From: Nematostella vectensis
Lineage: Eukaryota > Cnidaria > Anthozoa > Actiniaria > Edwardsiidae
Assembly (NCBI RefSeq): GCF_932526225.1
Contig: NC_064044.1
Span: forward strand, 3,684,092-3,748,091
Direction: 5' to 3'
Length of the DNA stretch: 64,000 bases
Under the pieces are notes generated by a model that worked only from the letters and a program-made list of their open reading frames with translations, was not told the DNA's origin and ran no database searches. Below are positions 34,148-45,300 of this stretch, in pieces (position 1 is the first letter of the stretch; each line of letters opens with the position of its first letter). Made by a program: the position numbers and the translations under genes.

Positions 34148-36456
34148 TAGAGTTGGCGGAGAAAAGAACGTCAGGTACCTTCAGGTTGAAGAGTGTCAAT
34201 CATCAACTTTTGCTTTTAGCAACAACAACATCGGTTCATTTGCAAGAAATCCGATGATTGATTGAAAGTATCTATGGGTCATGTGATTTTTTCGCTGGTT
34301 AGTGATCTAAAATACCGATTGACACGTTTTAACGCTTTTCCATGAGCTACAAGTTAGATGAGCGATGGCTATAATAGCACCCTAAAAGATACCGAGGTAA
34401 AAAAAATCTAGGCATTCTCATTTGGAGTACCCTCCCCCCCCCCTCTGGGGTAAAAAGACAGCATGCTCCTATGACCCTTAGATGCTTAGTACATACAGGC
34501 GAGCCCACTCAAAAAATAACCCCATCAACTTAGCTTTCGTTAATTAATAGCTGCGGCAAAAGTACTGAGACGTTTTCAGCATGCTGTGATATACCAACCG
34601 AAAAGGCAATTTCCTAGTTAAATCCATATAAAAAAGAAATGTCTACCGTCATTGAGCGCAAGGCAACATCAAGATTATGTTAAGGTCGAATAATTTTTAC
34701 CTTAAAATTACCACCCGCAATACGACAAGGCTTTTAAAAACTATCTCTCTTAAAACCAAATTAACTAATGAAGTCCATCGTAGTCTATTCTCACAAAGAA
34801 GCAATTTCCTTACAGACTACCGTAAGGCTTACCGCGAAGGGACGAACTATTATCTAACATTTTAATTAAGAAAACCTTATATTTAAAGCACATCGACGGC
34901 CCAGAAAAAAGAGAAATGCACATGACTGCGAATGTAATATCAATAGATAATATAGAAAAATCAGTAGCCCCCTGTCAGATATCAAATTGTCGGTAACATT
35001 TTTTGACAAAAAAAGCATTACCAGCCGAAAGAATAAAGAATGATCGCCACATTTTTAATCACTTAAATAACACATATTTTCAATACGTGCTTGCAATCAC
35101 GTTTATCGAATTCAACTAAAGATGATTCGGCAAGAAAGAGTAATATCACTGTCTTGTACCAAGCGCGCAAAGCATCTTGGATGGTCACAAGTTTGTCGTA
35201 GCACCAGTCATGGCACGTGAAGCGAAGTCTTCCTACACGTGTGGGAACTTCGAAGTTGCTTCTAGTGAATTAACCGTTAAAGACTATATACAGATAGTGC
35301 AGAGATGTCTTGTTTTGAATACTCCCGTGGGTATCAAAAAGCATCTAGTTTTAATGTCGATTTTTCATAAGATTTTCAATATTGGAACACACTGACGTGA
35401 CCTAGTTGCGTGTTGCGCCAGATTTCCTGTGAATCTCGATAACATTGCGTCAAAAATGCTAACAACATTAGTAAAAGCATCTTAATTTGCGAAATATATT
35501 TTATGGTTCGATTTGCTAAATTGTGTTTAAGTGCGTCGTGCATAAAAAACAAACCTGCTGAGTTTTCTAGAATTTCTACATTTTCTAAAAAAAAAATTTT
35601 TTTGTTATACTTTTTATCGCACTAACCGAGCAGCTAGAAGAAGCTTGAAGCGGTTTCCTGTTGCATAAATATCAAAAGAAAAACTTTGAAAAAAATGCAT
35701 ATGCTATAAAATAGCTTTACTTTTGAATATTTTTACTAAAATTCCTATATATACAAGTTCCCAAATGAAATGTCATGCAAAAATCAAAGATGTTGAAAAT
35801 GTAGTGTTAGTGTGTGAAAAAAGGGTGATTCGGAGAAACTTACACAAGAATGTAGGGTTTTTATCGGGAAACTGGATTTTAGCCTTCGGGACTCAAAGGT
35901 CTAATAGCCCCTGGGTTTGACGGATTTGCGAGAATGTATATGTGTTCAGAATTTGATAAATGATCGGAGGATATATCGAAAAAATATACGTGATAGCGAA
36001 CTCAGTCAAAAAATAATAATAAATGTTCGGAACGAGAGGGCTATTGACAGAGTAATAGGCTTTGTATCATTTTTCCTCCATGTTGGATGCCCGATTAATA
36101 AGAGCAATTAGTCACCCACCTGTGTAATCATCTCCCTCTGTAAGAAGCGACTCAACTTGCTTCCATCCCTTGAAAAAGCGCTTGATGATAGCGAACTGAT
36201 TCACAGGATTATTCAAATAGTCAGTGCCGTGTATTTTTACTAGGTTATTACTTTCGCGAACAAGAGCCGCAAATTCTTTCAGAGTCTCAAAGTTCTCGTG
36301 TTGTTTTTCGACGTAGGTTTTCAGCCGGTCTCCGAGTTCAGTCTCAAGCTGCACGAGATCTTTTAAATGAGAAAGTGAATCGAAAACATAGGAATTCCCC
36401 TTGGAAATTGAAATTAAGAGGTGGTAAAGCGTCGACAAGGCAAGGAATTTGAGCAT
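15670..36456 (-). CDS. P4HA: Prolyl 4-hydroxylase alpha subunit, gene A (13 exons)
   Basis: Catalytic subunit of ER collagen prolyl 4-hydroxylase, an Fe(II)/2-oxoglutarate enzyme that pairs with protein disulfide isomerase. Exons in transcript order: 36456-36120, 24724-24581, 23719-23529, 22991-22940, 22650-22481, 20791-20621, 19780-19710, 19533-19434, 18499-18449, 18102-18040, 17762-17694, 17270-17174, 15740-15670. All join in phase at GT-AG sites to give 528 aa. Exon 1 has a signal peptide and the P4Ha N-terminal dimerisation domain; exons 3-5 hold the TPR-like peptide-binding domain. Fe ligands H425, D427 and H494 and the 2-oxoglutarate lysine K504 are present, as are four cysteines matching the family disulfides. 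The catalytic surroundings are divergent: EQHTDHG for the usual EPHxDFAR (one codon shorter), PLGNR for GTGNR, TEHAAC for TRHAAC. Family length is about 530 aa. Confidence 0.92.
15850..16830. repeat. 10-bp minisatellite, about 98 units
   Basis: The unit CATCAAATAC repeats for almost 1 kb inside the last intron of gene A. Variant units TATCAAATCC, TATCAAATAC and CATCAAGTAC are scattered in a way that suggests larger repeated blocks. Because 10 is not a multiple of 3 and no frame has a stop, the array gives a 420-codon open frame that is not a gene. Confidence 0.97.
17275..17462. repeat. Degenerate tandem repeat in gene A intron
   Basis: Repeated phrases AACACGGCATCC, CCCTAAACACAGAGAA and ATCGATCGCATA recur with irregular spacing immediately 5' (in transcript sense) of the exon at 17270-17174. 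The array shares the CGGCATCCCC phrase with the splice-acceptor/exon edge, so it may have grown from the exon boundary. Confidence 0.7.
18547..18785. mobile_element. TTAA MITE, copy 1
   Basis: A non-coding element of about 240 bp whose ends read AGCCGCATTG and, inverted, CAATGCAGCT. It is flanked by TTAA on the left and TTAG on the right. It shares the terminal repeats and the internal phrase GAGGTCCGACGGAAACCTCA with the copies at 55864-56109 and 58493-58739. The TTAA duplication fits piggyBac or Kolobok type elements. It sits between exons 8 and 9 of gene A. Confidence 0.8.
18797..19079. repeat. 67-73 bp minisatellite, 4 copies
   Basis: Each unit contains ACTTGTGGAAGTGAAGTCCA and ends in ACACACATGCGCATGCGCGTGC. 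The first unit lacks one GCGCAT step, explaining 67 versus 73 bp. The alternating purine-pyrimidine segment could favour Z-DNA. Confidence 0.95.
19118..19405. repeat. 18-bp minisatellite
   Basis: About 16 imperfect copies of an 18-bp unit of the type AAGACACCACAGGAAACC lie directly next to exon 8 of gene A on its downstream side. The minus-strand frames across it (FLWCLGFPVVSW-type) are repeat artefacts. Confidence 0.9.
20098..20126 (+). repeat. A homopolymer
   Basis: About 29 consecutive A inside a gene A intron. It could be the tail of an old retroposed copy, but I see no recognisable body beside it. Confidence 0.8.
23816..23937. repeat. Dispersed GCCGTAGCAGG repeat, copy 1
   Basis: It contains CCGTAGCAGGGGGGG, a central AGTAGGGGCGGGGCTACACCCCCC and a TGCCCCTTTCCC segment in the same order as the copies at 41095-41264 and 51557-51735. 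The right edge is unclear here. Confidence 0.6.
25559..29157 (-). CDS. Transposase, Mutator-like/Kolobok type (2 exons)
   Basis: Predicted 663-aa transposase of the family annotated as Mutator-like transposase in many invertebrates. Exon 1 is 29157-28803 (355 nt, ends phase 1 at GTAAAA); exon 2 is 27195-25559, entered at TTTAG. Joining restores a frame with no stop. Exon 1 has a basic, nuclear-signal-rich N-terminus and a VDLDSLEGLV segment typical of these proteins. Candidate catalytic acids: D246 in SFDGTW, D341 or D343 in SDGDSK, and E555 in NPNESVNSLVW. Cys/His pairs (CNACK, CDSCKTHH) suggest a zinc-binding insert. The frame is intact, so the copy could be active. A longer continuous frame to 27265 runs into the intron and should not be used as the N-terminus. 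Confidence 0.87.
27182..28628. repeat. Large inverted repeat in the transposase intron
   Basis: Arms 27182-27571 and 28241-28628 (about 390 bp each) are inverted copies with only a few differences, separated by about 670 bp. The left arm contains the polypyrimidine tract, the splice acceptor and the first 14 nt of transposase exon 2; the right arm carries the same piece inverted. It may be a fold-back element or an inverted duplication of the intron 3' end. Confidence 0.88.
29762..29821. repeat. (TA)n microsatellite
   Basis: About 60 bp of pure TA directly abutting the palindromic element that starts at 29820. Confidence 0.97.
29887..29910 (-). ncRNA. Hammerhead-like ribozyme, left arm
   Basis: On the minus strand CTGAAGA (29909-29903), stem II GGCC-GAAG-GGCC, then GAAAC and GTTTA. 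It is the mirror copy of the motif at 30112-30141. Stem III would have two base pairs and no loop, as in minimal hammerheads of retroelements. Confidence 0.5.
30112..30150 (+). ncRNA. Hammerhead-like ribozyme, right arm
   Basis: CTGAAGA (30112-30118) matches the CUGANGA core, stem II is GGCC-GAAG-GGCC, GAAA is at 30132-30135, and AC/GU forms a two-pair stem III. Stem I can pair UA next to the core and again UUUA/UAAA beyond a 2x2 internal loop. Activity is untested. Confidence 0.55.
30343..30403 (-). ncRNA. Hammerhead ribozyme of Penelope-like copy 1
   Basis: Minus strand: CTGATGA at 30387-30381, stem II GTGG-GCAA-CCAC, GAAA at 30368-30365, then ACA-GACG-TGT as stem III with a four-base loop, cleavage triplet GTA and GGGA pairing with TCCC as stem I. 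All conserved core bases are present. Confidence 0.85.
30587..32024 (-). pseudogene. Penelope-like RT/GIY-YIG ORF, 5'-truncated (copy 1)
   Basis: Encodes about 478 residues of the element polyprotein, open to the stop at 30587. In order: AVIDWFKAAEN, RT motif A FDIVEFYPSIS, the YRDD active-site box in GLYRDDGLAI, a thumb-like region, a Cys-rich patch (CNCRQKDTCPLDGNC) and a GIY-YIG-type endonuclease with TYVGLTENSFKTRYRNH. The reverse transcriptase fingers are missing because the copy is truncated, so it cannot work alone. A start codon at 32077 belongs to the opposite copy's DNA and is not the natural start. Confidence 0.88.
32023..33759 (+). pseudogene. Penelope-like RT/GIY-YIG ORF, 5'-truncated (copy 2)
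   Basis: Frame open from 32023 to the stop at 33757-33759, about 578 codons. It adds an RT fingers segment (LKDHKPNFANKPTCRLINP) missing from copy 1, then FDIVEFYPSIS, GLYRDDGLAI, the Cys-rich patch and the GIY-YIG domain. The natural N-terminus of Penelope-like RTs is absent and no upstream start is visible in a full-length context. I treat it as a truncated, non-autonomous copy with intact catalytic motifs. Confidence 0.87.
32031..34034 (+). mobile_element. Penelope-like element, copy 2 (5'-truncated)
   Basis: A plus-strand copy, head-to-head with copy 1. It extends about 300 bp farther 5' than copy 1, into the RT fingers, and ends in the same 3' region before unique DNA and a (TA)n tract at 34086-34145. 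Only a handful of amino-acid differences separate the two copies, so both insertions, or one duplication, are recent. Confidence 0.88.
33945..34010 (+). ncRNA. Hammerhead ribozyme of Penelope-like copy 2
   Basis: CTGATGA at 33959-33965, stem II GTGG-GCAA-CCAC (33966-33977), GAAA at 33978-33981, stem III ACA-GACC-TGT (33981-33990), cleavage predicted after A33991 and stem I TCCC/GGGA. Hammerheads are known in the terminal repeats of Penelope-like elements. Confidence 0.87.
34086..34145. repeat. (TA)n microsatellite
   Basis: About 60 bp of TA just beyond Penelope-like copy 2. Together with 29762-29821, 30289-30315 and 39273-39334 it marks a repeated link between TA tracts and ribozyme-bearing elements. 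Confidence 0.97.
34146..36119. other. Intron 1 of gene A, proximal part
   Basis: About 2 kb of AT-rich intron without recognisable gene, exon or element. Short open frames here have no supporting features. Confidence 0.5.
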
Positions 36457-37817
36457 CCCGCCGGCTAAGCTAGGGAATTTCTCCCCCGACTAACAGCTCC
36501 ACTGACAAGTAGCGTTGTGAAATGTTTTGAGTAATGTGGTTTTGAATCTTTAGCAATACACCGTTTTAATTTTTTATGAGTATGTTACTACGGCTCATCG
36601 AAACAAGATTTTTCACCTAAATAATGTGCGTATTCCCGGATTTGAACACTTTATATGTATTATAGATCGAAAACTACTTAAAACAGAAGTAAATTTCAAT
36701 TTTCAAACCCCTAAAATCCCGAAGATGTTCCGGAGAATGCAAAAATTAGCAAAATCATCTACAGGTGCATGGCGGGTAATATTATTGAATCTTCAGCGGG
36801 TTGCTATGGCGACGGGGATGTTGATATAATGTCCCACCTGTTGAATGCACTGCTTTGTCAACGGAACCGGAAATGATGGAACTATAACGGATCATGTTTT
36901 TTTTCCTGCCTGTATTTTTCTATTCAGAATCAGAAGAAACGTCTGAAAGAAAACATTAAAAATGTGAGAGTTGAATTTTTACCCCATTTCGTATGATCGA
37001 CCAGCCGAAATAAAACTTCGAGATAAAATAATTGTTGGAATATTCGCGTGCATACACGCACGTATTCTTATCGCATTGCAAGAGAATTTGCCTATTTATT
37101 TTTCAGGTTCTTACTGTATTTTTGCAGTGATCATTCGACCGACATTCGATTGCTACCGATTAACATGAGCATCGTCTCGACAAAACCTTTTGTTGCTTCG
37201 ATTATCTCAAGATGCGATGCTTGACTTAGGATGTTCGTGTCTCTATTCCTTGGGGATGTTCGAACGTGGAGAGATGCTATAGGCCGGGCGAAAACGGTGC
37301 CAATTACACTGACATACAAGAAGATTGCGTGACAATCTTACTTTTACGCCTCAGCCAGACAGAATATTAGCAAAAAAATATTTTCAACCCCTAATTTTGT
37401 GCACTATTCTTTAAGATAGAACGTAAATGACTCTAGCTCCGCTGGTTTTGTCTTGATGGGGAGATTTCCGTGACAAAATTGACGCATTCCTAAGAACAAA
37501 CAAACAATTCATTTGGTTCATGAACGGTCCGCTCAATGTCACATTCCACAACACTTAATGTTGAGAGAATATACAGATTAACACAAAAGATTTATCACTC
37601 GTGGAAGACATGATCGCAAATGAACTATTTCCTATAGCTATTCCATTATTGTGCTTCTGTTAAAACCCCAAAATGTGTTTTAAGTTTCGTCCAGTTTTTT
37701 TTCTGTTGGAATTTTAATCTTTGCATACAGTTGATAATATAAATTCTCCTAACATAATTATGTCACGCACGGCAATTTATAATCAAGTGGTTCAACATTT
37801 ACGGCTGTCTTCAAAAC
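36457..37817. promoter_or_regulatory. Shared region between two divergent P4HA genes
   Basis: The two start codons (36456 minus, 37818 plus) are 1.36 kb apart, so both promoters and 5' UTRs must lie here unless there are upstream non-coding exons elsewhere. I see no clear TATA box or CpG-rich core. A shared bidirectional control region is inferred from layout only. Confidence 0.5.
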
Positions 37818-39269
37818 ATGGCGAGACGTGGAAGAACATCGCTTGGGCTTTTTCTACTTCTGAGCCTAACCCTTGCAAAATGCGAATTCTTTACAGCCTT
37901 AGTTGATCTAGAACACCTTGTTTCTAGAGAAAAGGAACTACAGGAAGCCTTGAAACGCTATGTCGAAGTCGAAGAATCCAGACTTGCGCAAATCAAGAAA
38001 TTCCTTGCAAAAGTTGATACAGCTCACGAACTCGCAACAAAGTATGGGGATATAGGGGGATTTCTTGGGCATCCTGTGAACTCCTTTGCTTTGATAAAAA
38101 GATTTCACAAAGGATGGAGTCGAATGGAAGAACTCGCGCTCAAGGATACCAGCGAAGGTAAAACTAGAATATTAACAAATCTTTGTTGTTATTTTCTTCA
38201 AGTAGATGTCATCTAATGTCAAACGATATAGGTAGCCTGCCGGCGTTTCTATTTTCTACCTGTATAAAATACTTCTCCATGTTTTCATTCATGGTAAAAA
38301 TATACCAGTAGATGTCATGCTCGGGGTTCAATATGACTTATACATGAGATGGTGTTGATCTCTCCGGTCCACGTGTATGTTTCAGCGCGATCGTTCGTTC
38401 GAAATGTCTGGACTCATGAAATATGATATTTTTCAAGAGCCGGCGTATGAAGTAGTGTTGTTCTTAAAGTGGGGAATTTATAACAATTCTTGTTAATCTA
38501 GATAACAAATTGTTCAGGATTTTTATCTAAAGGATTATGAAATTAACAATGAACAGGTTTTTCGAAACAGTCAGTTAAAATGTTTCCATATATATATTTT
38601 TAAATAATCATAGATCGTACCGGCAAAACAGCATTTAAAGAAAATTAATTATCAAGTTTATTTTTTAAGGATAATATAATATTAGATTTCGTCTTCGTAA
38701 CATTGAGCTAAACTCGAAAAAACTTGTTTAGCTTGAGTAATATGTCAATAGTAGTACCCTATGTTTATTTTCTAGCTATTAAACACTTTCACGTTAAAAC
38801 GTTACAAAACAAATTTGTTGATAAAAAACAGGAAACAAGAAGTTTCGGAAACGGGTCACATCACATCTTTTAAAGCATGCTATTAAATAAAACTTCTTAT
38901 TTCAAATGCAAGATATATGAAAAACAAAATTTTTGAAAAAAATTTGCATGAATGAAAAACAGGAAATAAAGATAAATGCATATTAGATTTAGTCCCATGA
39001 CGTCTCTGCGACACAAATTATTAGACATGCTAGTTAATTTCTGCGGCGACTTTTCATTTAGATAAAAGCCACTCAAATTAGAAAAGGAAGTATCAGCCTA
39101 TGAGGCCTTGGGGGTAACAAACCATATGTCTACTATATTGCCTAGACGTGGGTGACTGTAAAAATATCTACTTTAAGTAGTTGAAGTAGAAATAGGATTA
39201 GATTAGACATAGGACTTTATTGAGCTCTAACGTCTGTGTGCAAGGCACTCTGGGAGTATGCTGACAACT

Positions 39270-39338
<69 letters not shown>

Positions 39339-42300
39339 CACCAAAAACTGGAAATCGACTCTGCCAAATTTTCGTCTTTAATAAGACTTCTTCAGGGCAG
39401 ACTGAAGAAGGTGAATCGTTACAAGCTTATTTACATCAGAATAGTGGCGCGAGACGCAAATACATTACAACTGACAAAAACGTGCATTTTCTCAAATAGC
39501 GCGTGCTATTCCGTATTCCATAGCACGCGCTCTTCTAGAAAATGCGCGTTTTTGTCAGTTGTAATGTTTTTGCGTCTCATGCCACTATTCTGATGTAAAT
39601 AAGCTTGTAACGATTCACCTTCTTCAGTCTGCCCTGAAGAAGTCTTATTAAAGACGAAAATTTGGCAGAGTCGATTTCCAGTTTTTGGTGTATTGTATTC
39701 ATTGTTCTGGTACGAGATCGCGACAGTTTGGGCTTTTTGATTCTATATATATATATATTTAAGTTCTTATAAGGCTATCTATCTCCAACTGAGATTTTAA
39801 ATTTTGTCATTCTTCTTTGTTCAAACAGAAAGTTGAATTGTTATTCCTTGACAGCTGCTTTTATACGCTCTCGGCAGTTATTGCGTTTTTGCATGTTCCA
39901 TATTTGATTGGTATATAGATATTAATTATAGAGCTTGGTATATAGATATTAATTATAGAGCTTGGTATATAGAAATTTATAATATTTTATTGGTCCCTAG
40001 ACCAATGCAAGAAATGCTGATATGATCTGATCTTCAAAAAACTTTGAACTCCCTTCCATCCCCCCCCCACCACCACCACCACAACTGAGCTGCCAAAATC
40101 GTAAATAAAAAAAACAAATGTTCAGCAGTTTAACTTGTTTAACATCGGGTGGGAACTTACTGCTTGGTGTGTTATAGGTGCTTGAATGGGGGGAGCTCAA
40201 GCATGCCTATTTTGACAATGTTTGTTGCCTTGATGATTTAAGCACTATGCCATGATCTGATTTTAAAAGCTGTTGAATTCCCATGCCTCCACCCCAATTG
40301 AGATGCCTAAATTATACTCAGGGGCGTAGCCAGGGGGGTGGCCCAGGGGGTCTGGGCCCCACTTCTAGTTGCCAAAAAATACATTAAATGTATGAGACAT
40401 TTAAAATACAGAAGAAAATGCCTTGAAATGGCCTTTCAGCCCCCTCCTGTTAAAAATTCTGGCTATGCCGCTGATACTAATAAAATAAAATAAATTTTAA
40501 CATTTTGACATTTTTCACTCAAACCAGAACAGGCTTGGAAATCTGACATTGATCATGTGTGGGGGCCTTTTTGGCCATGGATGTGAATGATGAATTTTGA
40601 CCTTCAATAAATTAACCCATAAATAAACATGATCATTTCCCCAGTTTTTGTTGAAACTCTAACCAAGCACAAGGATCAATTCCCAAGTCAGGAAGATGTT
40701 GACGGGGCAATCACAGCATTGCTAAGACTGCAAGATACATACCGCCTGACGCCTGATGTCATATCAACGGGTCGCCTCCCTAAGGTGCGAGCCGTCCCAA
40801 TGATGACTGTGAGCGACACATTTGATATTGGACGGTCTGCATATCTGTCCAATGACATGTTCTACACAAAAGCTTGGATGGAGGTAGCCCTGGAAAAGAT
40901 CAAGAAAGGGGAGGATAGTGAGGACGTCAAGTTGTTTGATGTTTATGACCATCTGGCTTTTGCAGAATATCAGGTAAAAATTACCACTTTTTTAGTGTTG
41001 GGATACCTGTGGTATATTCTACTTGTGTTCATGGGATTCCTGTAATAACATTCTTTATGACCACTTTACATTTCATGAAAAGTATGTGATTCTTCAGAGC
41101 TGTAGCAGGAGGTGGGGCACTGGGGGCACGTGCCCCCCTCCCATTATTTTTTTAAAAATTATAAGAAAATGACCAGTAGGGGCGTGGCTGTGCCCCCCAT
41201 TTTTTTTTATTTTTGTACCATGCCCCCCCTCCCCCCAATAATTCGAAGCTTGCTAGGGCTATGTTCCTGTGGTATGATTACATGGTATATTTGAAAGTAG
41301 CATATCAAAGATTTCCATAAGGAAATCACAAAACTTTAGAAGTCTGCCTAAAAATGAAAGGTTATTGTAAGGTGATTGTAAGTTTTTGATGTTTAGTGGT
41401 GTTTTTTTATCATTTGCTGTGTTCTTGTGGTTTCTGTGGTCATCCATGTTTTGCATTATTTTACTAAGATTATACTGATCACGGGGTATACTAATGTTTG
41501 ACAGAGAGGCAATTTCAAGAAAGCTCTGAATTACTCCGAAGAAATGGTCAAAATTGGTAAGAAAAAGCATTTGCACACAACTACCCTCTACCCCTAACAA
41601 AAAGGGTTTGGTTAGAATTGAAGGCTTATCCAGTCTTTTTTAGGATTGGTTATAGGTACATAGGTACACCTTTTTGGGGAGGGAAAAAGATTACTAAGTA
41701 CGTTATTTCAATAGAGATCACAACTCAAGGGTTGTTAAATACAACGACTACATTCTTGGTGACAGTTAAACTTTTCGAGCCGTAGTTTTATCGTTATTTT
41801 TCTCTTTTTTTCACATAATTGTCTTATCCTTGTGGTTTTAGATCCAACCCACACAAGAGCTACAGATAATGTTGCGTACTTTGGGAGTGAAATTGCAAAG
41901 CAAACTAAGAAAAGAGGGGATACTGGAACTTCGCGGAGAACCAAATCCCCCTCTTCGACTTTCAAGAAGCTCAAAGAGCGAGAATACTTCCACCGAACAA
42001 AGGCTTTCCAGAATTACGAGAAGCTTTGTAGAGGGGAAGTGAGAAGTTTGGTAAGTCTCATAAAAATATGCTTCTACTACTGACCAATAAGGGCAGTAAG
42101 AAATTACCACAGTAGGGTATAGGGTAAAGCCTGCGAGGTAGGGTATAGGGTAAAGCCTGCGAGGTAGGGTATGGGGTAAAGCCTGCGAGCCGGCTCTGCC
42201 GTGTGTTCTCGGGAAAATGTTCGCTTTCGGGGTTCCCAATCAACATGTATTCATAATTATACCTACTCGAAGTGAACCTCTATTGAATCTACATTGTTGT

Positions 42301-45300
42301 GCCTAATCGTGTAGACAAAGTGGGAACAAGGTCAGATGAGCTGCTGGCAGATTCGTGATGACCCCCTCACCGTGCTTAAGCCTGGTCGAATCGAGCGCGT
42401 TTTCGTGAAACCCGAGGTCTTAATCTTCCGAAATTTCATCACAGACTCTGAGATCAAGAGAATAAAGGAGCTCGCCACACCCCGGGTACGTCACAAATTG
42501 CCTATCTTGGAGACTATTAGACCTTGTACTCTCTCTATTGCACCCCCCTCTCCACCTCCCCTTTCCCCTCCCTAAATCATTGTTTATGTGGGGCATCTAC
42601 AGTACAATCATTTAAGCACATTCAAACATTCGAATGCATGCACAGTTTAAACTATCAGATCAATACGAGTCATCGAAGCGTTTAACATTCGTACTATCCC
42701 GAACCAGTTTGATGTTCTTTACCCCAAAGGTCTCCCCAGTCTCACGGCCAACCGCAGGGATCCTGAAGAGAGCTCTGCAAACTAGGCAACTTATGATCTC
42801 TTTCGCCACTTATCTACTAAAGATGTATTATCACAGAAAGGGCACGCCATTAATAAGTGTCTTTTTATAGTTTTTTGCATTACAAACAAATCCATCCTCG
42901 TCACCAATGTTACAACTTCAGAAATACTTTGACCGATACTTGCTCTGTTTTCCATCTGTTTAGATCCGTAGATATTGTGTATACGTTCACTTTACTTTTG
43001 CATTGATAATTGCTCGGTTTCCCCTCAGCTTGTACCAGCAAACAGGTCCATGTTCACTATATAATCACTAAAAGGAAGCACGAGCAGTTCGTGTCTGCGT
43101 CTTCGCCCGATAATTTTGAACCGTGCCACGACCTGTCTATTCGAACTTCAGATCTCTTTTCTTTACAGCCTCTAGAACCTCTCAAAATTTCTAACTGTTC
43201 TAGAAATTGACTTCTAAAATATCACATCTCGATAATCTGGAAATCTTAAGCTGGTATCTTTACTCGTAATGTCAGCTCCGATTTTCAAGTTTTCGTGATT
43301 TTTTCCATCCGGAAATTAGTTACAATTTTAGGGTGAAATTGTATTAAGGTCCAATTTTTTTAACTGTTTGAAATGTATGATACTTGTCCATTTGCCTCAT
43401 TCGAGAATGAATCAATTTTACGCGAAGATTTATCCACCGCGCTAAAAGACCCTTAATCAAGCTTGCTTTACGGTTAACGTCTTTCACTTTAGAAAATATA
43501 ATGATTTTTACATTATTTGTTGGAACGCGGTCTAAGTGCGAAAGCGTCAATTATTCTAATGCGCCGGTGTCCTGCGCATTTTTATTCGCCGCTGACATGT
43601 TGATCTGGTTTAGTTATCGCGGGCAACCGTCAAGGACAAAACGGGCAAGCTCCTGACCACTAAGTTCCGCGTCAGCAAAAGGTACTCTATGCCGCCTAGT
43701 AAGATGTGATGACTTGGCGTGACTAATAAAATACTGAAATGTGTAATGCAGTGCGTAACGGATGGAATTGCGTGACTTTTACCGTAACGCTAGTGTCGCT
43801 AACGCACTGTGTTTCGGAAACGCGTTTCTGATAGAGCGAAAAAACATCTGTTCAACTTATTCATTATGTCATTTGGAACGTCGCCTAATGCTTTTTTAAC
43901 AACAACAGCAAGACAAAGTCAAGATAGATAAATAAAAGAAACAATAAGAAATAAAAAGGAATGGGAATTACGGAAGAAGTTACGAAACTTCTGACGAACA
44001 GGGAACCATTAGTAAATATGAGAAATGTTATGAACTAATATGTTTAAAAACCTCTCCCTACTAGCAGAGGCCTCTCTTCTCTGTATTTTACTGAGCTGGC
44101 GTTCGCGAGGATAAGAGACCTCTGCCATGGGTCGAAACTTTTTTCGTTGCGCATGCGTGAGCGTTTCTAAGCGACCGCGTGATGTGCCAAAACCCGCACC
44201 ATCGCGCGACAGCTGTCAATATGCTTTGCCTGGGTTTTTTCGCTAATTATGAATAAAACTCCGTTTATTTCTACTCTTCGAAAAAAGAAAACAACTGATC
44301 AATTTCAATCACCCAAAATAGTCACTTAAAAGAGTGATCAGCAAACGCAGCAAAGACGAGTTTTGTCTTGTTTGTGGGATAAATTTCAAGACATCTAGGC
44401 AGGCGAGTTTCTTTAATGTAAATATCGCATAGTTGGACTCGAAGAAAATGTTACCAAACTTTTTGGTTAACTTAGATCAGCTTATTCCAGAAGAATATGC
44501 AAAAGCTGTAAACAAAAGATTGACTCGGTAGTCAAAAGAAAGAAAAATCTGAATAAGGAAAAGGCATTAAATAGTTTCTTTTATAATTCGTCGCGTGATA
44601 TTTCTACGGAGGTCGCCGTTTCGAATGCGTGCTTATTATCCCGCAGCGGATATACGCTTCACGCATGCGCTAGTCATTGTCGGCTCAAATAATGGCCAGT
44701 AAACAATAAACGGACCATGCACTTTTGATTCCTCGTCCACGATCGTGAACGGCGGTTTGATCCATGGCAGTTTTGACCCATGGCAGAGGTCTCTTTTCCT
44801 CGCTAACGCCAGCCCAGCGAAATACAGAAAAAAGAGGCTCCTGCTAGCAGGGAATAAAAAACTATGTCTAACCAAAAGAAAGTATCAGGCGTAAAAAGGC
44901 GGCAATCTTGTGCTTTTTCGGTGCTCTCCTATTGGTTAGCGGTCTTTTTAACGATCTCTTATTGGTTAGCGGTCTTTTCAACGATCTCTCTTTGGTTAGC
45001 GGTCTATTTGACGATCTTTTATTGGTTAGCGAGATAACTAACGGCCGTGGTGACTGCAAAATGGCCTGCCTCTCCAAAAACCAGATTCGACTCTGAAACT
45101 AAAAGCACAAGGCGTTCGTGTGACTGACAACGAGTAAAATGTCTAGAAAGTCCAGTTATGAAGTTAGACACCGCCTCATCTCTAGCACACCTCATCTCTA
45201 CACAATGAACAGATAAAAATTATCGCTATGTTACTTTGGGTCACCGTTAAGACTCAGGAAGCCCGCCTCCGTCCTTCCTTTAATACGCATGCCTCACGAG

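Larger units (their letters stand above)
39334..39696. mobile_element. Palindromic non-coding element with hammerhead folds
   Basis: Arms 39334-39510 and 39520-39696 are inverted copies with few differences, closed by a TAGCGCGTGCTAT / ATAGCACGCGCT hairpin. Each arm carries a full hammerhead-like fold. The sequence is unrelated to the 29820-30201 element, though the plan is the same: TA tract, palindrome, ribozyme motif in both arms, no protein. It lies in intron 1 of gene B. Confidence 0.78.
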
